A stretch of 64,000 bases of DNA from an uncultured Akkermansia sp. (GTDB lineage Bacteria; Verrucomicrobiota; Verrucomicrobiia; Verrucomicrobiales; Akkermansiaceae): the NCBI GenBank assembly GCA_947631275.1, contig CANRKR010000001.1, forward strand, positions 40,384 to 104,383, read 5' to 3'. The notes under the pieces are model-generated. The model searched no databases, had not been told where the DNA came from, and saw nothing but the letters and a program-made list of their open reading frames with translations. The position numbers were made by a program, and so were the translations under genes. Of the stretch, positions 37,907-47,568 are shown piece after piece (positions within the stretch are counted from its first letter, which is position 1; every line of letters starts with the position of its first letter).

Positions 37907-39001
37907 CTAGGCGCCGCCCGCGTTGGCAATGGCGGCATCCTCCAACGGAAGGAAGTTCTTGAAGCGCGCCTTATCGATAGATTTCATGTACGCCTCATGA
38001 GGAGAAACGAGTCCCTGCTGGAGTTTTTGCCAAATAGCATCATCCATGAATTGCATACCCTGAGCTTTACCGGAAACGATGACATCGGAGAGCTTCTGCG
38101 TGGCGCCCTCGCGGATAATGGCAGAGACGGCGGGAGTGGCGAAAAGGATCTCATTCACTGCCACGCGCCCCGGCTTGTCGCAACGCTTCATCAGCAACTG
38201 AGCCACCACACCACGCAGGGAACCGGCAAGCATCGTGCGAGCTTGTGCTTGCTGTTCAGCAGGGAAAACATCGATAATACGATCCACTGTTTTGCGAGCG
38301 TTGTTCGTATGCAGCGTGCCGAAGACGAGCAGACCGGTCTCTGCCGCTGTGAGAGCTAGAGAGATGGTCTCCAGATCGCGCATCTCACCCACAAGCACGA
38401 TATCCGTGTCCTCGCGCAGGGAAGCTCTCAGACCATCCGCGAAGGATGGAGTATTGGTGGGCACCTCGCGCTGAGTGATGAGACTCCTTTTGGAAGGGTG
38501 CACGAATTCGATGGGCTCCTCAATGGTGATGATATGGCGGGAGAAATTAGTATTGATATAGTCAATGAGAGCAGCCAGTGTGGTAGACTTGCCGGAACCA
38601 GTGGGACCGGTGACGAGCACAAGCCCAGAGCGCATTTCGCCGAAGCGCTTGATCTGTTCAGGCACATTCAGCTGCTCGAGGGTAAGAATCTTCGTGGGAA
38701 TGATACGGAAGACACAGCAGTACCCACGCTGTTGTTTCATGTAGTTGCAGCGGAAGCGAGAACTCTCATCCATCTCATAAGCGAAATCGGCATCACCTCC
38801 CTCAGTGAAGGCTTTCCAGAGCTTTTCCGGACAAATGGGTTCCATCAGTTCGACCATGTCCTCGTGCGTGAGGGTGTGCTCATCAACGGGAGTGATATCG
38901 CCATGCACGCGCAGCTTGGGCGGCTGTCCTTCCGAAAGGTGGAGATCAGACCCACCGAGCTCAACGAGTTTTTTGAAGTATGTGTGGATTTTTGGTTCCA
39001 T
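37907..39001 (-). CDS. pilT: PilT-family twitching/retraction ATPase
   Basis: LVLVTGPTGSGKSTTLAALIDYIN; LREDTDIVLVGEMRDLETI. Confidence 0.92.
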   Translation of the reverse strand: MEPKIHTYFKKLVELGGSDLHLSEGQPPKLRVHGDITPVDEHTLTHEDMVELMEPICPEKLWKAFTEGGDADFAYEMDESSRFRCNYMKQQRGYCCVFRIIPTKILTLEQLNVPEQIKRFGEMRSGLVLVTGPTGSGKSTTLAALIDYINTNFSRHIITIEEPIEFVHPSKRSLITQREVPTNTPSFADGLRASLREDTDIVLVGEMRDLETISLALTAAETGLLVFGTLHTNNARKTVDRIIDVFPAEQQAQARTMLAGSLRGVVAQLLMKRCDKPGRVAVNEILFATPAVSAIIREGATQKLSDVIVSGKAQGMQFMDDAIWQKLQQGLVSPHEAYMKSIDKARFKNFLPLEDAAIANAGGA

Positions 39002-39031
39002 GGTATCAGGAAAGTTTCAGGGTGTGCACAA

Positions 39032-40474
39032 TTATCGGGCAGTGGAATCAGCTGCGGCAGGAGCGGCAGCTTCAGCGGAGGATTTCTCCGGATGGGCCTT
39101 GAGGAAATTTTCCATACTGCTGAGATCGGCAGCGCGGGTGATGCATTCTTCGGCACTAATGATGCCATCCAAATAAAGTCCCTGCAACGCATCATCCATC
39201 AAGCGCATGCCCTGCGCCTTGCCGGTTTGGATGATACCAGGAATCATGAAGGTTTTGCCCTCGCGGATGCAGTTAGCCACAGCAGAGGTATTCACCAGCA
39301 TCTCAAGTGCCATCACACGTCCGGTTCCGTCCTTTCTAGGGACAAGCTGCTGGGAGAGTACTCCACGCAAGGATTCCGAGACCATCACGCGGATATGTTC
39401 GCGCTCCTCCACTGGGAAAGCATCCAAAATACGATCAATCGTACGAGCGGCAGATCCTGTGTGCAGCGTGCCGAGTACTAAGTGACCAGTCTCCGCCGCC
39501 GTAAGCGCCAGAGAAATGGTTTCGAGACTGCGCATTTCTCCTACCATGATTACATCCGGGTCCTCACGCAGGGCAGCGCGCAAAGCACGTCCAAAGGATT
39601 CCGTGTGGCGTCCCACCTCGCGTTGATTCACCTGGCAACCGGCAGGCACAAAAACAGACTCAATGGGATCTTCCAGAGTGATGATGTGATCACGGCGATC
39701 TTCATTGATAAATTGAATGATACTCGCCAGCGTGGTGGACTTGCCGGAGCCAGCAGCCCCCGTCACGAGAATCAACCCGTTGGTGAAGCGAGTGAGAGGT
39801 TTCACATATTCCTCCGGGAGATTGATCTCTTTCATGGTGCGGATGCGGCTGTTGATTATGCGAAACGCAAGGTCGTAGCCCAAACGCTGCTGCACGACAG
39901 AGGTACGATAGCGACCGCTGGCATTGGCATACGCAAAGTCCAAATCGCCGAGCTCCTTAAGGCGGCCCCTTTCTTTTTCATCCAGAAAACTATCGACGAG
40001 TGCCCAGGTATCCTCCTGGGTGAGGATAGGTGCACCTTCCCACATAGGTTGCAACGTGCCGAAACGCCGCCACGTTGGCGCACAGGCCGTAGGAAGGTGA
40101 ATATCCGAACAATCGCAATCAATCCCCTGCTGCAGAAAAGCATCTACATGAAGCCACACGAGTACCATGAGCGGGCCGGCATCCTGCTTGTAAATATAGG
40201 CGTGGTATTTGCCGACGGAACAGGAAGAAACAAAATCGACTGCACCTTTCTCTTCCAAAGTTTGACGTTGTTGTTCCGTAGTGCAGCTTGCCACGAGTTT
40301 CTGCATATTCTCCGCGCTCAGGACGGGCGCATCGGATTGAATGGGTGCATAAGCAGCAGCCTTCATCCAGTAAGGCTGCATGCCAACGCCTAAATAGAGA
40401 GCGGGGCTGAACACACTCTTGCTCAGCTCCAGATAACGCTCGACGTTGTCAAAGATGGGAGGGGTATCGCTCAT
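39032..40474 (-). CDS. PilT/PilU-family ATPase with an extended N-terminus
   Basis: LILVTGAAGSGKSTTLASIIQFIN; LREDPDVIMVGEMRSLETI; duplicated N-terminal region. Confidence 0.88.
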   Translation of the reverse strand: MSDTPPIFDNVERYLELSKSVFSPALYLGVGMQPYWMKAAAYAPIQSDAPVLSAENMQKLVASCTTEQQRQTLEEKGAVDFVSSCSVGKYHAYIYKQDAGPLMVLVWLHVDAFLQQGIDCDCSDIHLPTACAPTWRRFGTLQPMWEGAPILTQEDTWALVDSFLDEKERGRLKELGDLDFAYANASGRYRTSVVQQRLGYDLAFRIINSRIRTMKEINLPEEYVKPLTRFTNGLILVTGAAGSGKSTTLASIIQFINEDRRDHIITLEDPIESVFVPAGCQVNQREVGRHTESFGRALRAALREDPDVIMVGEMRSLETISLALTAAETGHLVLGTLHTGSAARTIDRILDAFPVEEREHIRVMVSESLRGVLSQQLVPRKDGTGRVMALEMLVNTSAVANCIREGKTFMIPGIIQTGKAQGMRLMDDALQGLYLDGIISAEECITRAADLSSMENFLKAHPEKSSAEAAAPAAADSTAR

Positions 40475-40530
40475 ATTCAGTCTTTCCTTTTAGCATATCC
40501 AAAGTTGGATTTCCAGATAAAATTGATGCG

Positions 40531-41412
40531 TCAGCCAGCGCTGATTTGCCGACAAGCTTTCACCGTGTTGGACATAAGCATCGCAATTGTCATGGGCCCT
40601 ACGCCACCCGGCACGGGGGTGATAGCGGAGCAAAGCGGCTGCACTGCCGAGAAGTCCACGTCCCCCACAAGCCGGTAACCGCGTGGAGCAGTGGCATCTT
40701 CCACGCGGTTAATGCCCACATCAATGACGACAGCCCCGGGTTTGATAAAGTCTGCCCTCACAAGTTCCGGCTTTCCGACGGCTGCCACGAGAATATCCGC
40801 ACTGCGGCACACCTCTGCGAGATCTCTTGTGCGGGAGTGAGCGATCGTGACGGTGGCGTTAGCCGCTTTGCCTACCAACAGGGAAGCCATCGGCTTACCT
40901 ACAATCATGCTGCGACCCAGTACCACAGCGTGTTTGCCCGCAGTAGGGATACCGTAGTTCTTGATCAGCTCCATGCAGCCCAGCGGCGTGCACGGAACAA
41001 AGCCGGATGGATCTTCCAGCACAAGTTTGGCCACATTCACCGGGTGAAAACCATCCACATCTTTACGAGGATCGATGTGACGGATGACTTCCGCCTCATC
41101 AATGTGCGGCGGAGGGGGGCTCTGCACAAGGATACCGTGAATGCGAGGATCCTCATTGAGTTTCCGAATCAGCTCCAGCAGTTCTGCCTGTGTAGTCTCG
41201 GTCGGGAGAGCCCATTTTTGGGAGTAGATGCCCAGCTGCTCGCAGGCCTTCACTTTTGAATTTACGTACACGCGAGAAGCCGGATCATCTCCCACGAGCA
41301 CGACGGCTAACCCTGGCGTATGACCGGTTTGGATAAGCTGTGCAATGGGAGCAAGAAGGGCGTTGCGAACAAGTTCCGCTGTTTTTTTCCCATCCAGAAT
41401 AGTGGTGATCAT
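40531..41412 (-). CDS. folD: Bifunctional methylenetetrahydrofolate dehydrogenase/cyclohydrolase
   Basis: [41 protein letters not shown]. Confidence 0.96.
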   Translation of the reverse strand: MITTILDGKKTAELVRNALLAPIAQLIQTGHTPGLAVVLVGDDPASRVYVNSKVKACEQLGIYSQKWALPTETTQAELLELIRKLNEDPRIHGILVQSPPPPHIDEAEVIRHIDPRKDVDGFHPVNVAKLVLEDPSGFVPCTPLGCMELIKNYGIPTAGKHAVVLGRSMIVGKPMASLLVGKAANATVTIAHSRTRDLAEVCRSADILVAAVGKPELVRADFIKPGAVVIDVGINRVEDATAPRGYRLVGDVDFSAVQPLCSAITPVPGGVGPMTIAMLMSNTVKACRQISAG

Positions 41413-41457
41413 TGCGATGTTTTTTGTTTGAATTGGGTAAAGGAAAAATGGAGAAGT

Positions 41458-42093
41458 TCAATCACCGCCAAGAGCCTGTTCCAATCGGGAACAGTAAGAA
41501 GCGAGATCCTCTTCAGTGATGTCTTTCGGCACCGAGATTTGTGGGCATATTTCCATTTCCACTCGGGAAAAAGGAAGAGGAATGTGGAAGCGATCCCATG
41601 TGCGTGTGCGCAGACATGCGCCGAATTTGAACCGCAGTGGGGTGATGGAAAGACCACTTGTCGAAGCAAGTTTAATGACGCCCGGGCGGCACTTGTAGCA
41701 CGGTCCCTTCGGCCCGTCCGGGGTAATGCACATGCTCATCCCTTCGCGCAGTTCGCGCAACATATCGAAGAAGCCGATTGCTCCGCGGCGATGGGCAGAG
41801 CCTCGCACGGTGCGCATGCCGTAGCTTTTCGCCACCGTAGACAACATGGTGCCATCTTTGCTAGCACTGGTGAGCATACTCATGCAAATTTTTCCTCGAA
41901 TCACATAGCGGTAAAAATAACAGGGCACAAAAATAGTATTGTGCCAAAGGGCAACGATGCTTTGCGTACTGCGCAACCTTTCAGCGTCCCCTCGCACTCG
42001 TTTGCGCAACGTGAAACACACGAGCGTAATGAACAGCCACAAAACATATCCGAGCGGCTGCGACCACCACACCTGCCGAACTTCATTACTCAT
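41458..42093 (-). CDS. Lysophospholipid acyltransferase-like protein (DUF374)
   Basis: ALWHNTIFVPCYF; TITPDGPKGPCYK-like block (CITPDGPKGPCYKCRPGVIKLA); start trimmed from 42213. Confidence 0.8.
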   Translation of the reverse strand: MSNEVRQVWWSQPLGYVLWLFITLVCFTLRKRVRGDAERLRSTQSIVALWHNTIFVPCYFYRYVIRGKICMSMLTSASKDGTMLSTVAKSYGMRTVRGSAHRRGAIGFFDMLRELREGMSMCITPDGPKGPCYKCRPGVIKLASTSGLSITPLRFKFGACLRTRTWDRFHIPLPFSRVEMEICPQISVPKDITEEDLASYCSRLEQALGGD

Positions 42094-42142
42094 CGTGCTG
42101 TTGTAGGAGGGGATTGTCCAACGCTTACGGAGGTTAGGTAAA

Positions 42143-44716
42143 TCAGAGAGAAGAATCCTCCGTATCGAGGGGGGATGGAGAAGTTTTGGAAGCGCCAGTG
42201 GGGGTGACGACATTCACCTTCGCAAAGATCAGCAATACGCGTTGTTTTTTCTTTGAACCGGAGGAGCGGAAGAGACGCCCTACAAGCGGGAGATCTCCAA
42301 GCATCGGCACTTTGTCCTCGTAGCTCACCACCTTTGCTTCCTTCATGCCCCCCATCACAAGCACACTTCCATCCCTTACCACAAGCGCGGTATTAGTCAG
42401 ATAACGTTTGAAAATAGGCTGCAAAATATGGTTGGGAGTCAGCTCAATATGCCGAAGCTCATTACCTGTGTAAAGTCCTGCACTAATTGGAGACCCCCAA
42501 TCCACAAAACCTTCAAAGTCATTAACAAAAGTTGTAATAGCCAAGCGAACGTGCTTGCCGTCCGGCAGCACTTCAGCGCGATGTACCTGCATAATGGAGC
42601 CGACACCGCCGACATTGTCTTCCTCCATGCCATAGCGCACAAAATCAGTAGGCATAGCAGGAGCGGCTATGGCAAGACCTCCTGTCCTGTTCGTGTGCCA
42701 CCATCCCGTCAAGCGTCCCTCATCGTCCACATCATCTTCGTCCTCGTAGGAATCACTGGAGGAGATTTGAGGGGGGTCGTAATTAGAGGGGTAATAGAAT
42801 TCCTTGACATTGACAATGGAGGACTGTTCTTCGCGCCCCGGGAAAAAAACAAGTTTAGGGGTGCTGAGAGTGTCCACAGCTCCCTTCTGGGAGAGACCTC
42901 GCATGATCATGGTTACATCTGCTGTGGACCAAATGCCGCGAAAACCGAAAAGTGCGGGGGACATATCTTCTGTGTGGCTCTTTTGGTAGCCCGCCACGGA
43001 ACCACGAGCCAGCAAGTGCTCAATATCCGCCTTGCCTGCCACATTACGCACGGAGCGAAGGCCCTCAGTTACAGAGGGGCTATTATTACCACCAGCAGAA
43101 GTGATCAGTGGCATACCAGTGGCTGTGCTGGCAGCTTTTGCCGTGCCTCCACCAGTGAAAAGTTTGTCCCCGGCGCCAATGTTAAGAAGCCATTCGAATC
43201 CCAAATCTTCTAGATCTTCTTGCGAGGTCTCCATCACGATAACGCTCATGACGATGACATCTTCTTTCAAGGTACCAGCATCAGAGATGCTTTGTTCAAG
43301 CTCAGCAACATTGCCCAATGTGTTGCGTATAGAGAGGCGACGGGAACGCGGATCGTAGTGGGCACTGGCTCCCTTGGGAAAGGAGATGCCCATACGTTTA
43401 AGCGCGGCAACAGGATCTACGCGACGAACTTTCAGACGACCAGTGGCGAAAGCATCTTCCTCCTCGTCGCCCTCATTCTCTCCGGATCCCTCATTGTCGA
43501 AAAGGTGCGGCGGCACAGTGTACACGCGATCCACAAGACGACCAAAATCCTTGCCGGAATAGGTGAGCTCCGCACCGATAGGAACATAGTAGACAGCGAG
43601 GCCAAAGCGCTCGGCAACCTCGCTGAGCAGCTCTTTGAGAGAAAGGTCAGTGTAGCTAAAAGTGATGCGCTGTTGCATAAGCTCCTTATAACCGGGCGTG
43701 TCTTCTGACCCGAAGGAGCCAACGATATTAAGCTTCCGTTGGGACGGAGCATTCCGATCTTGTTCACGTCGCAGAAAGCCCTGTAGAATTTCGATTATCT
43801 CAGTGATAGAAGCATTCTCCACACTAACATTCGGTATGCGAATGTTTTCAAACTGCTCAGCGGTAATAAGCTCCTGCTCTTTGGCAGCAGACTGAGTTAC
43901 AGAATCGGCTGGCGCAGCAGCGGTAACAATGGGCAAATCAGGGAGTTTTTCATCAGAAGCATATTGCGCCTGGTCCCAAGTGGCATCCACTTCCGAAAGC
44001 ATTTTAGCGCGATTGGCGTCATAAGCAACTCCGGAGTAGCGCAGTTTTTTGTTGCGCACCTGCTCCAAACCGCGTGCAGCCGCTTCATTGTACCGATCAA
44101 TAAGCAGCACAGCGTGGAAATTTTCCTCCGCAGCGTCGTAATTAGCAAGATCCAGCTGGCCAAAAGCAAGAGAAAGCAACCGATTGACCTCCTCTACGTC
44201 CCCCACGTGCCGCGGGGTAAGCGCCGGGTTCGTTCGGACGGGATCCTCGGTATATGCCAGCTCTGTTTTAGCTCGTTTGCTCTGCGGCGCCAGCTCAATA
44301 GCTTCTTTGAGAAACTCCAGTGCCTCCTCCACGCGCCCTACACTGCGATAATCGATAGCGCGCGCAACGAGAGCATCCGACAAACTTTCACGAATAAAGC
44401 GATCCAGCTTAGCAGTCCCGCTTCCCTTTGGCAATACAGAGAGAGCGTTGCGGTAGTGTTCTACAGCTTCCGTATAGCGTTTATCCGAGTAAGCATTACG
44501 CGCTTGTTGGAGCTGCTGCATGGCATCCATAGTAGCCATGCGGCGATGGGCTGCTTCCTGGGAGGGCACGGGCGTATCAAGCGACTGCGCGAGACTCGGC
44601 GAGAGCAGGAATACCCCCAAACCGACTGCCCAAACCAGTGCGCTCGGCGCGCGTGTCAAAAAAAGCTTGCCCATACCAAGTGGGCACATTCTATCAGATG
44701 CTATTCGCAAAGTCAC
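42143..44716 (-). CDS. Type II/III secretion system secretin-like protein (GspD/PulD family) with TPR-like N-terminus
   Basis: Signal peptide-like N-terminus; secretin-like C-terminus (VLVMGGMKEAKVVSYEDKVPMLGDLPLVGRLFRS). Confidence 0.85.
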   Translation of the reverse strand: MTLRIASDRMCPLGMGKLFLTRAPSALVWAVGLGVFLLSPSLAQSLDTPVPSQEAAHRRMATMDAMQQLQQARNAYSDKRYTEAVEHYRNALSVLPKGSGTAKLDRFIRESLSDALVARAIDYRSVGRVEEALEFLKEAIELAPQSKRAKTELAYTEDPVRTNPALTPRHVGDVEEVNRLLSLAFGQLDLANYDAAEENFHAVLLIDRYNEAAARGLEQVRNKKLRYSGVAYDANRAKMLSEVDATWDQAQYASDEKLPDLPIVTAAAPADSVTQSAAKEQELITAEQFENIRIPNVSVENASITEIIEILQGFLRREQDRNAPSQRKLNIVGSFGSEDTPGYKELMQQRITFSYTDLSLKELLSEVAERFGLAVYYVPIGAELTYSGKDFGRLVDRVYTVPPHLFDNEGSGENEGDEEEDAFATGRLKVRRVDPVAALKRMGISFPKGASAHYDPRSRRLSIRNTLGNVAELEQSISDAGTLKEDVIVMSVIVMETSQEDLEDLGFEWLLNIGAGDKLFTGGGTAKAASTATGMPLITSAGGNNSPSVTEGLRSVRNVAGKADIEHLLARGSVAGYQKSHTEDMSPALFGFRGIWSTADVTMIMRGLSQKGAVDTLSTPKLVFFPGREEQSSIVNVKEFYYPSNYDPPQISSSDSYEDEDDVDDEGRLTGWWHTNRTGGLAIAAPAMPTDFVRYGMEEDNVGGVGSIMQVHRAEVLPDGKHVRLAITTFVNDFEGFVDWGSPISAGLYTGNELRHIELTPNHILQPIFKRYLTNTALVVRDGSVLVMGGMKEAKVVSYEDKVPMLGDLPLVGRLFRSSGSKKKQRVLLIFAKVNVVTPTGASKTSPSPLDTEDSSL

Positions 44717-44752
44717 TCACAAAGTAACTCGAAAAGGAAAAAAGATTGGCAG

Positions 44753-46157
44753 GCGCATTGCCTCAAAAACAAAGTCACCGAAGGGTCGCCAAAAACGGGA
44801 AAAGAGAATTTTCTGAAAGCTTGATGCCTCATAAATAAAGGGTTAATATCAAACATATGCCATTTAAGATGAGTAAACAAGCAAGAATAGAGTTACTTTC
44901 TGTGTGGAGAGAAAAATATACCTCGGTGACCTCCCGATACAGGAAAGCAAGAATCATCGATTACGTCATGCAATCTGCTGGTTATAAGAACCGCAAGACA
45001 GTCATTCGTCTATTGAGCAGCAAGAAAGCACCACCCAACAAGAAGAAAAAAGGGAGGCGAAGAATTATAGGCCTCAAAGAGCTTCAAGTCATCAAGAAGC
45101 TCTGGTTTTTGATGGGACAGCCATGCGGGAAGCGCATGGTCGCTCAGCTCCCGGAGTGGCTTGCCTTTTATGCGGCAGATGAGCACATAGAGTATGAGAA
45201 CCTGCAATGGGCGCTTAGAATCTCGGCAGCAACACTAGATCGCACGCTACGCTCTACAAAGATTAAGCAGGGAGCGCGTAAAGCACAGCAGGAGAGCTTG
45301 AGCAATCTTAAGAAGAGTATAGAGCTGGTGGACTCACAGCGAGTCATCACAGAGCCCGGACACCTCTACGCAGATACAGTATCGCATGGAGGCTCAGATG
45401 CGAGCGGAGACTACGCATGGACGCTGACATTGACGGATGACTATACGCTCTGGACAGGCAATCGAGCCGTATGGAACAAAGGACAGTACGGGGTATGCCA
45501 AGCCTTCGGGCATATATTCAGAGAGACGCCGTTTGCTAAGCGAAGCATCAACACGGATAATGGAGCGGAGTTTATCAACTACCATCTACAGGGCTGGTTG
45601 AAGAAGCAGCATAAGAGGACTAAGGTGACGCGCTCACGACCTTATCACAAGAACGACAATGCCAGGGCGGAGGAACGCAACCGCCACAAGGTGCGCGAGC
45701 TTGTGGGGAAAGATCGTTTTGACGAGCAAGGATGCGTCCAATTGCTCAATGAGGTGTATAAGTACCACGACTTGCTGACGAATCACTTTTGTGCCAGCAC
45801 GCGATTAGTTTCGAAATGCAGGGATAAGAGAAGCGGGAAGTATAGTCGCAAGTACGACAAGCCCCAGACGCCTTACCAGCGTCTGCTTGCCGCACTCAAC
45901 CCGGAATCAAAGAGATATAAAAAACTCGTGGAGCAACACGCCGGGCTCAATCCTATAGAACTTAGTCGCAAAGTAGAAAGAGCATTGAGGAAACTCTACG
46001 AATACATCAAACGACAAAGGCAGAGAAGAGAAGAGTCATTTGATGAGTCCAACTCTGAGCAAAGACTTGCAAATCCTGACTAAAATGCTATGCTATTGGG
46101 TGACCGTTTATTTTGAGGCATCGGCTTTCGGTGACTTTTTCTTTTGAGGCATTACGC
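44753..46157 (+). mobile_element. Insertion sequence with a single DDE transposase and terminal inverted repeats
   Basis: Left end GCGCATTGCCTCAAAAACAAAGTCACCGAA; right end (rc) GCGTAATGCCTCAAAAGAAAAAGTCACCGAA; each end has a second TGCCTCA copy; boundaries approximate. Confidence 0.85.
44857..46083 (+). CDS. DDE (rve/integrase-core) transposase
   Basis: HLYADTVSHGG, NTDNGAEFINYH, KNDNARAEERNRHKVRE catalytic motifs. Confidence 0.9.
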   Translation: MPFKMSKQARIELLSVWREKYTSVTSRYRKARIIDYVMQSAGYKNRKTVIRLLSSKKAPPNKKKKGRRRIIGLKELQVIKKLWFLMGQPCGKRMVAQLPEWLAFYAADEHIEYENLQWALRISAATLDRTLRSTKIKQGARKAQQESLSNLKKSIELVDSQRVITEPGHLYADTVSHGGSDASGDYAWTLTLTDDYTLWTGNRAVWNKGQYGVCQAFGHIFRETPFAKRSINTDNGAEFINYHLQGWLKKQHKRTKVTRSRPYHKNDNARAEERNRHKVRELVGKDRFDEQGCVQLLNEVYKYHDLLTNHFCASTRLVSKCRDKRSGKYSRKYDKPQTPYQRLLAALNPESKRYKKLVEQHAGLNPIELSRKVERALRKLYEYIKRQRQRREESFDESNSEQRLANPD

Positions 46158-46181
46158 AGGAAGTCTTGTCCGCCGCTTCCC

Positions 46182-47540
46182 TCACTTTCCCGGTTGAGGG
46201 AAGTCCCTGCGTAAATGATCGAGGCGTTCGGCGATACGGCTTTCCAAACCATTGTTTGTGGGGTGATAGTAGCAGCGGCCCTCAGGTAAATACGCTTGGG
46301 GAACGTAGTGTTCCTCTCCAAAATCATGGGCGTATTTGTAGGTAGTTTCCTCCACTGTGGCGCCGCGCAGGCGGGCGAGTTTCTTGCGCGTGGAAGTAGC
46401 CAGGTGGTCCGGTACCGCAAGGGTTTTTCCTTCTTTGACATCCTGCGAGGCAGCCTCAAGCGCCATGTAGGCGGAATTGCTTTTGGGGGCGGTGGCGATA
46501 TAGACCGTGGCGTGAGCCAGAGGAATACGCGCCTCTGGCATACCAACCATCTCTGCGGCACGAGCGGCAGCAACAGCGACTCGCAGGGCATTGCTATCTG
46601 CCAGACCAACATCCTCACTGGCGCAAATGACGAGCCGACGAGCAATGAAACGGATGTCTTCCCCTGCATTCAGCATGAAGGCGAGCCAGTAGAGAGCGGC
46701 ATCAGGATCGCTGCCACGCATGGATTTAATGAAGGCAGAAATCGTATCGTAGTGCCCATCTCCGGCGCGGTCGTAACGCAAAGCTTTCTGCTGGATGGAT
46801 TCCTCTGCGACTGACAGGGTGATAATGATGCGCCCATCTTTCTCTGGCGGTGTGGAAAGAGCGGCGACTTCCAGCGCTGTGAGAGCCTTACGGGCGTCTC
46901 CATCAGCCTTGAGAGCCAGGTGCTGCAGGGCTTCCTCATCCACAATCAGTGGCATCTTGCCCAATCCGCGAACCGGATCATCCTTTGCACGGCGAAGAAG
47001 AGCTTCCAATTCATCCGCCGCCACAGGTTCCAACGGGAAAACCTGCGATCGGGACAGCATAGCCGAATTGATAGCGAAGAAGGGATTTTCTGTGGTGGCC
47101 CCAATAAACCGCACCGTGCCACGCTCCAAATGAGGCAGCAGAACATCCTGCTGGGCCTTGTTGAAGCGATGCAACTCATCCACGAAGAGAATGGTTCTTT
47201 GTCCGTGCAGGGAGAACCGAGTCTTTGCCTCAGCAATCTTATCGCGGATTTCGCTCACATTGGATTCCACACCGTTGAGCATCACAAAATACGAACTTGT
47301 TTGCCGCGCGATGACGTAAGCCAACGTCGTTTTCCCCACACCGGGAGGCCCATAGAAAATAAGCGAGGAAAAGCGATCTGTTTCAATGGCACGGCGCAAG
47401 AGCTTGCCCTTCCCCAGCAAATGCTTTTGCCCTGCCACTTCCTCCAGAGTCTCCGGACGCATGCGCGCGGCAAGCGGCATGCCCCGAGTATCAGGATGGA
47501 CGTCGATTCCGGTGCCGTATGGTGTGAAGAGATCATCCAT
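46182..47540 (-). CDS. rarA: Replication-associated recombination protein A (AAA ATPase)
   Basis: MRPETLEEVAGQKHLLG; FYGPPGVGKTTLA; FVDELHRFNKAQQDVLLP. Confidence 0.94.
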   Translation of the reverse strand: MDDLFTPYGTGIDVHPDTRGMPLAARMRPETLEEVAGQKHLLGKGKLLRRAIETDRFSSLIFYGPPGVGKTTLAYVIARQTSSYFVMLNGVESNVSEIRDKIAEAKTRFSLHGQRTILFVDELHRFNKAQQDVLLPHLERGTVRFIGATTENPFFAINSAMLSRSQVFPLEPVAADELEALLRRAKDDPVRGLGKMPLIVDEEALQHLALKADGDARKALTALEVAALSTPPEKDGRIIITLSVAEESIQQKALRYDRAGDGHYDTISAFIKSMRGSDPDAALYWLAFMLNAGEDIRFIARRLVICASEDVGLADSNALRVAVAAARAAEMVGMPEARIPLAHATVYIATAPKSNSAYMALEAASQDVKEGKTLAVPDHLATSTRKKLARLRGATVEETTYKYAHDFGEEHYVPQAYLPEGRCYYHPTNNGLESRIAERLDHLRRDFPQPGK

Positions 47541-47568
47541 GGTCCGTTGGTTGGTTACATGTAGGCTG

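Noticed and set aside
44708-44777. Three CAAAGT(C/A)AC motifs across the IS left boundary, possible iterons
   Set aside because: One copy belongs to the IS terminal repeat, and the spacing and number are too weak for an origin or operator claim.
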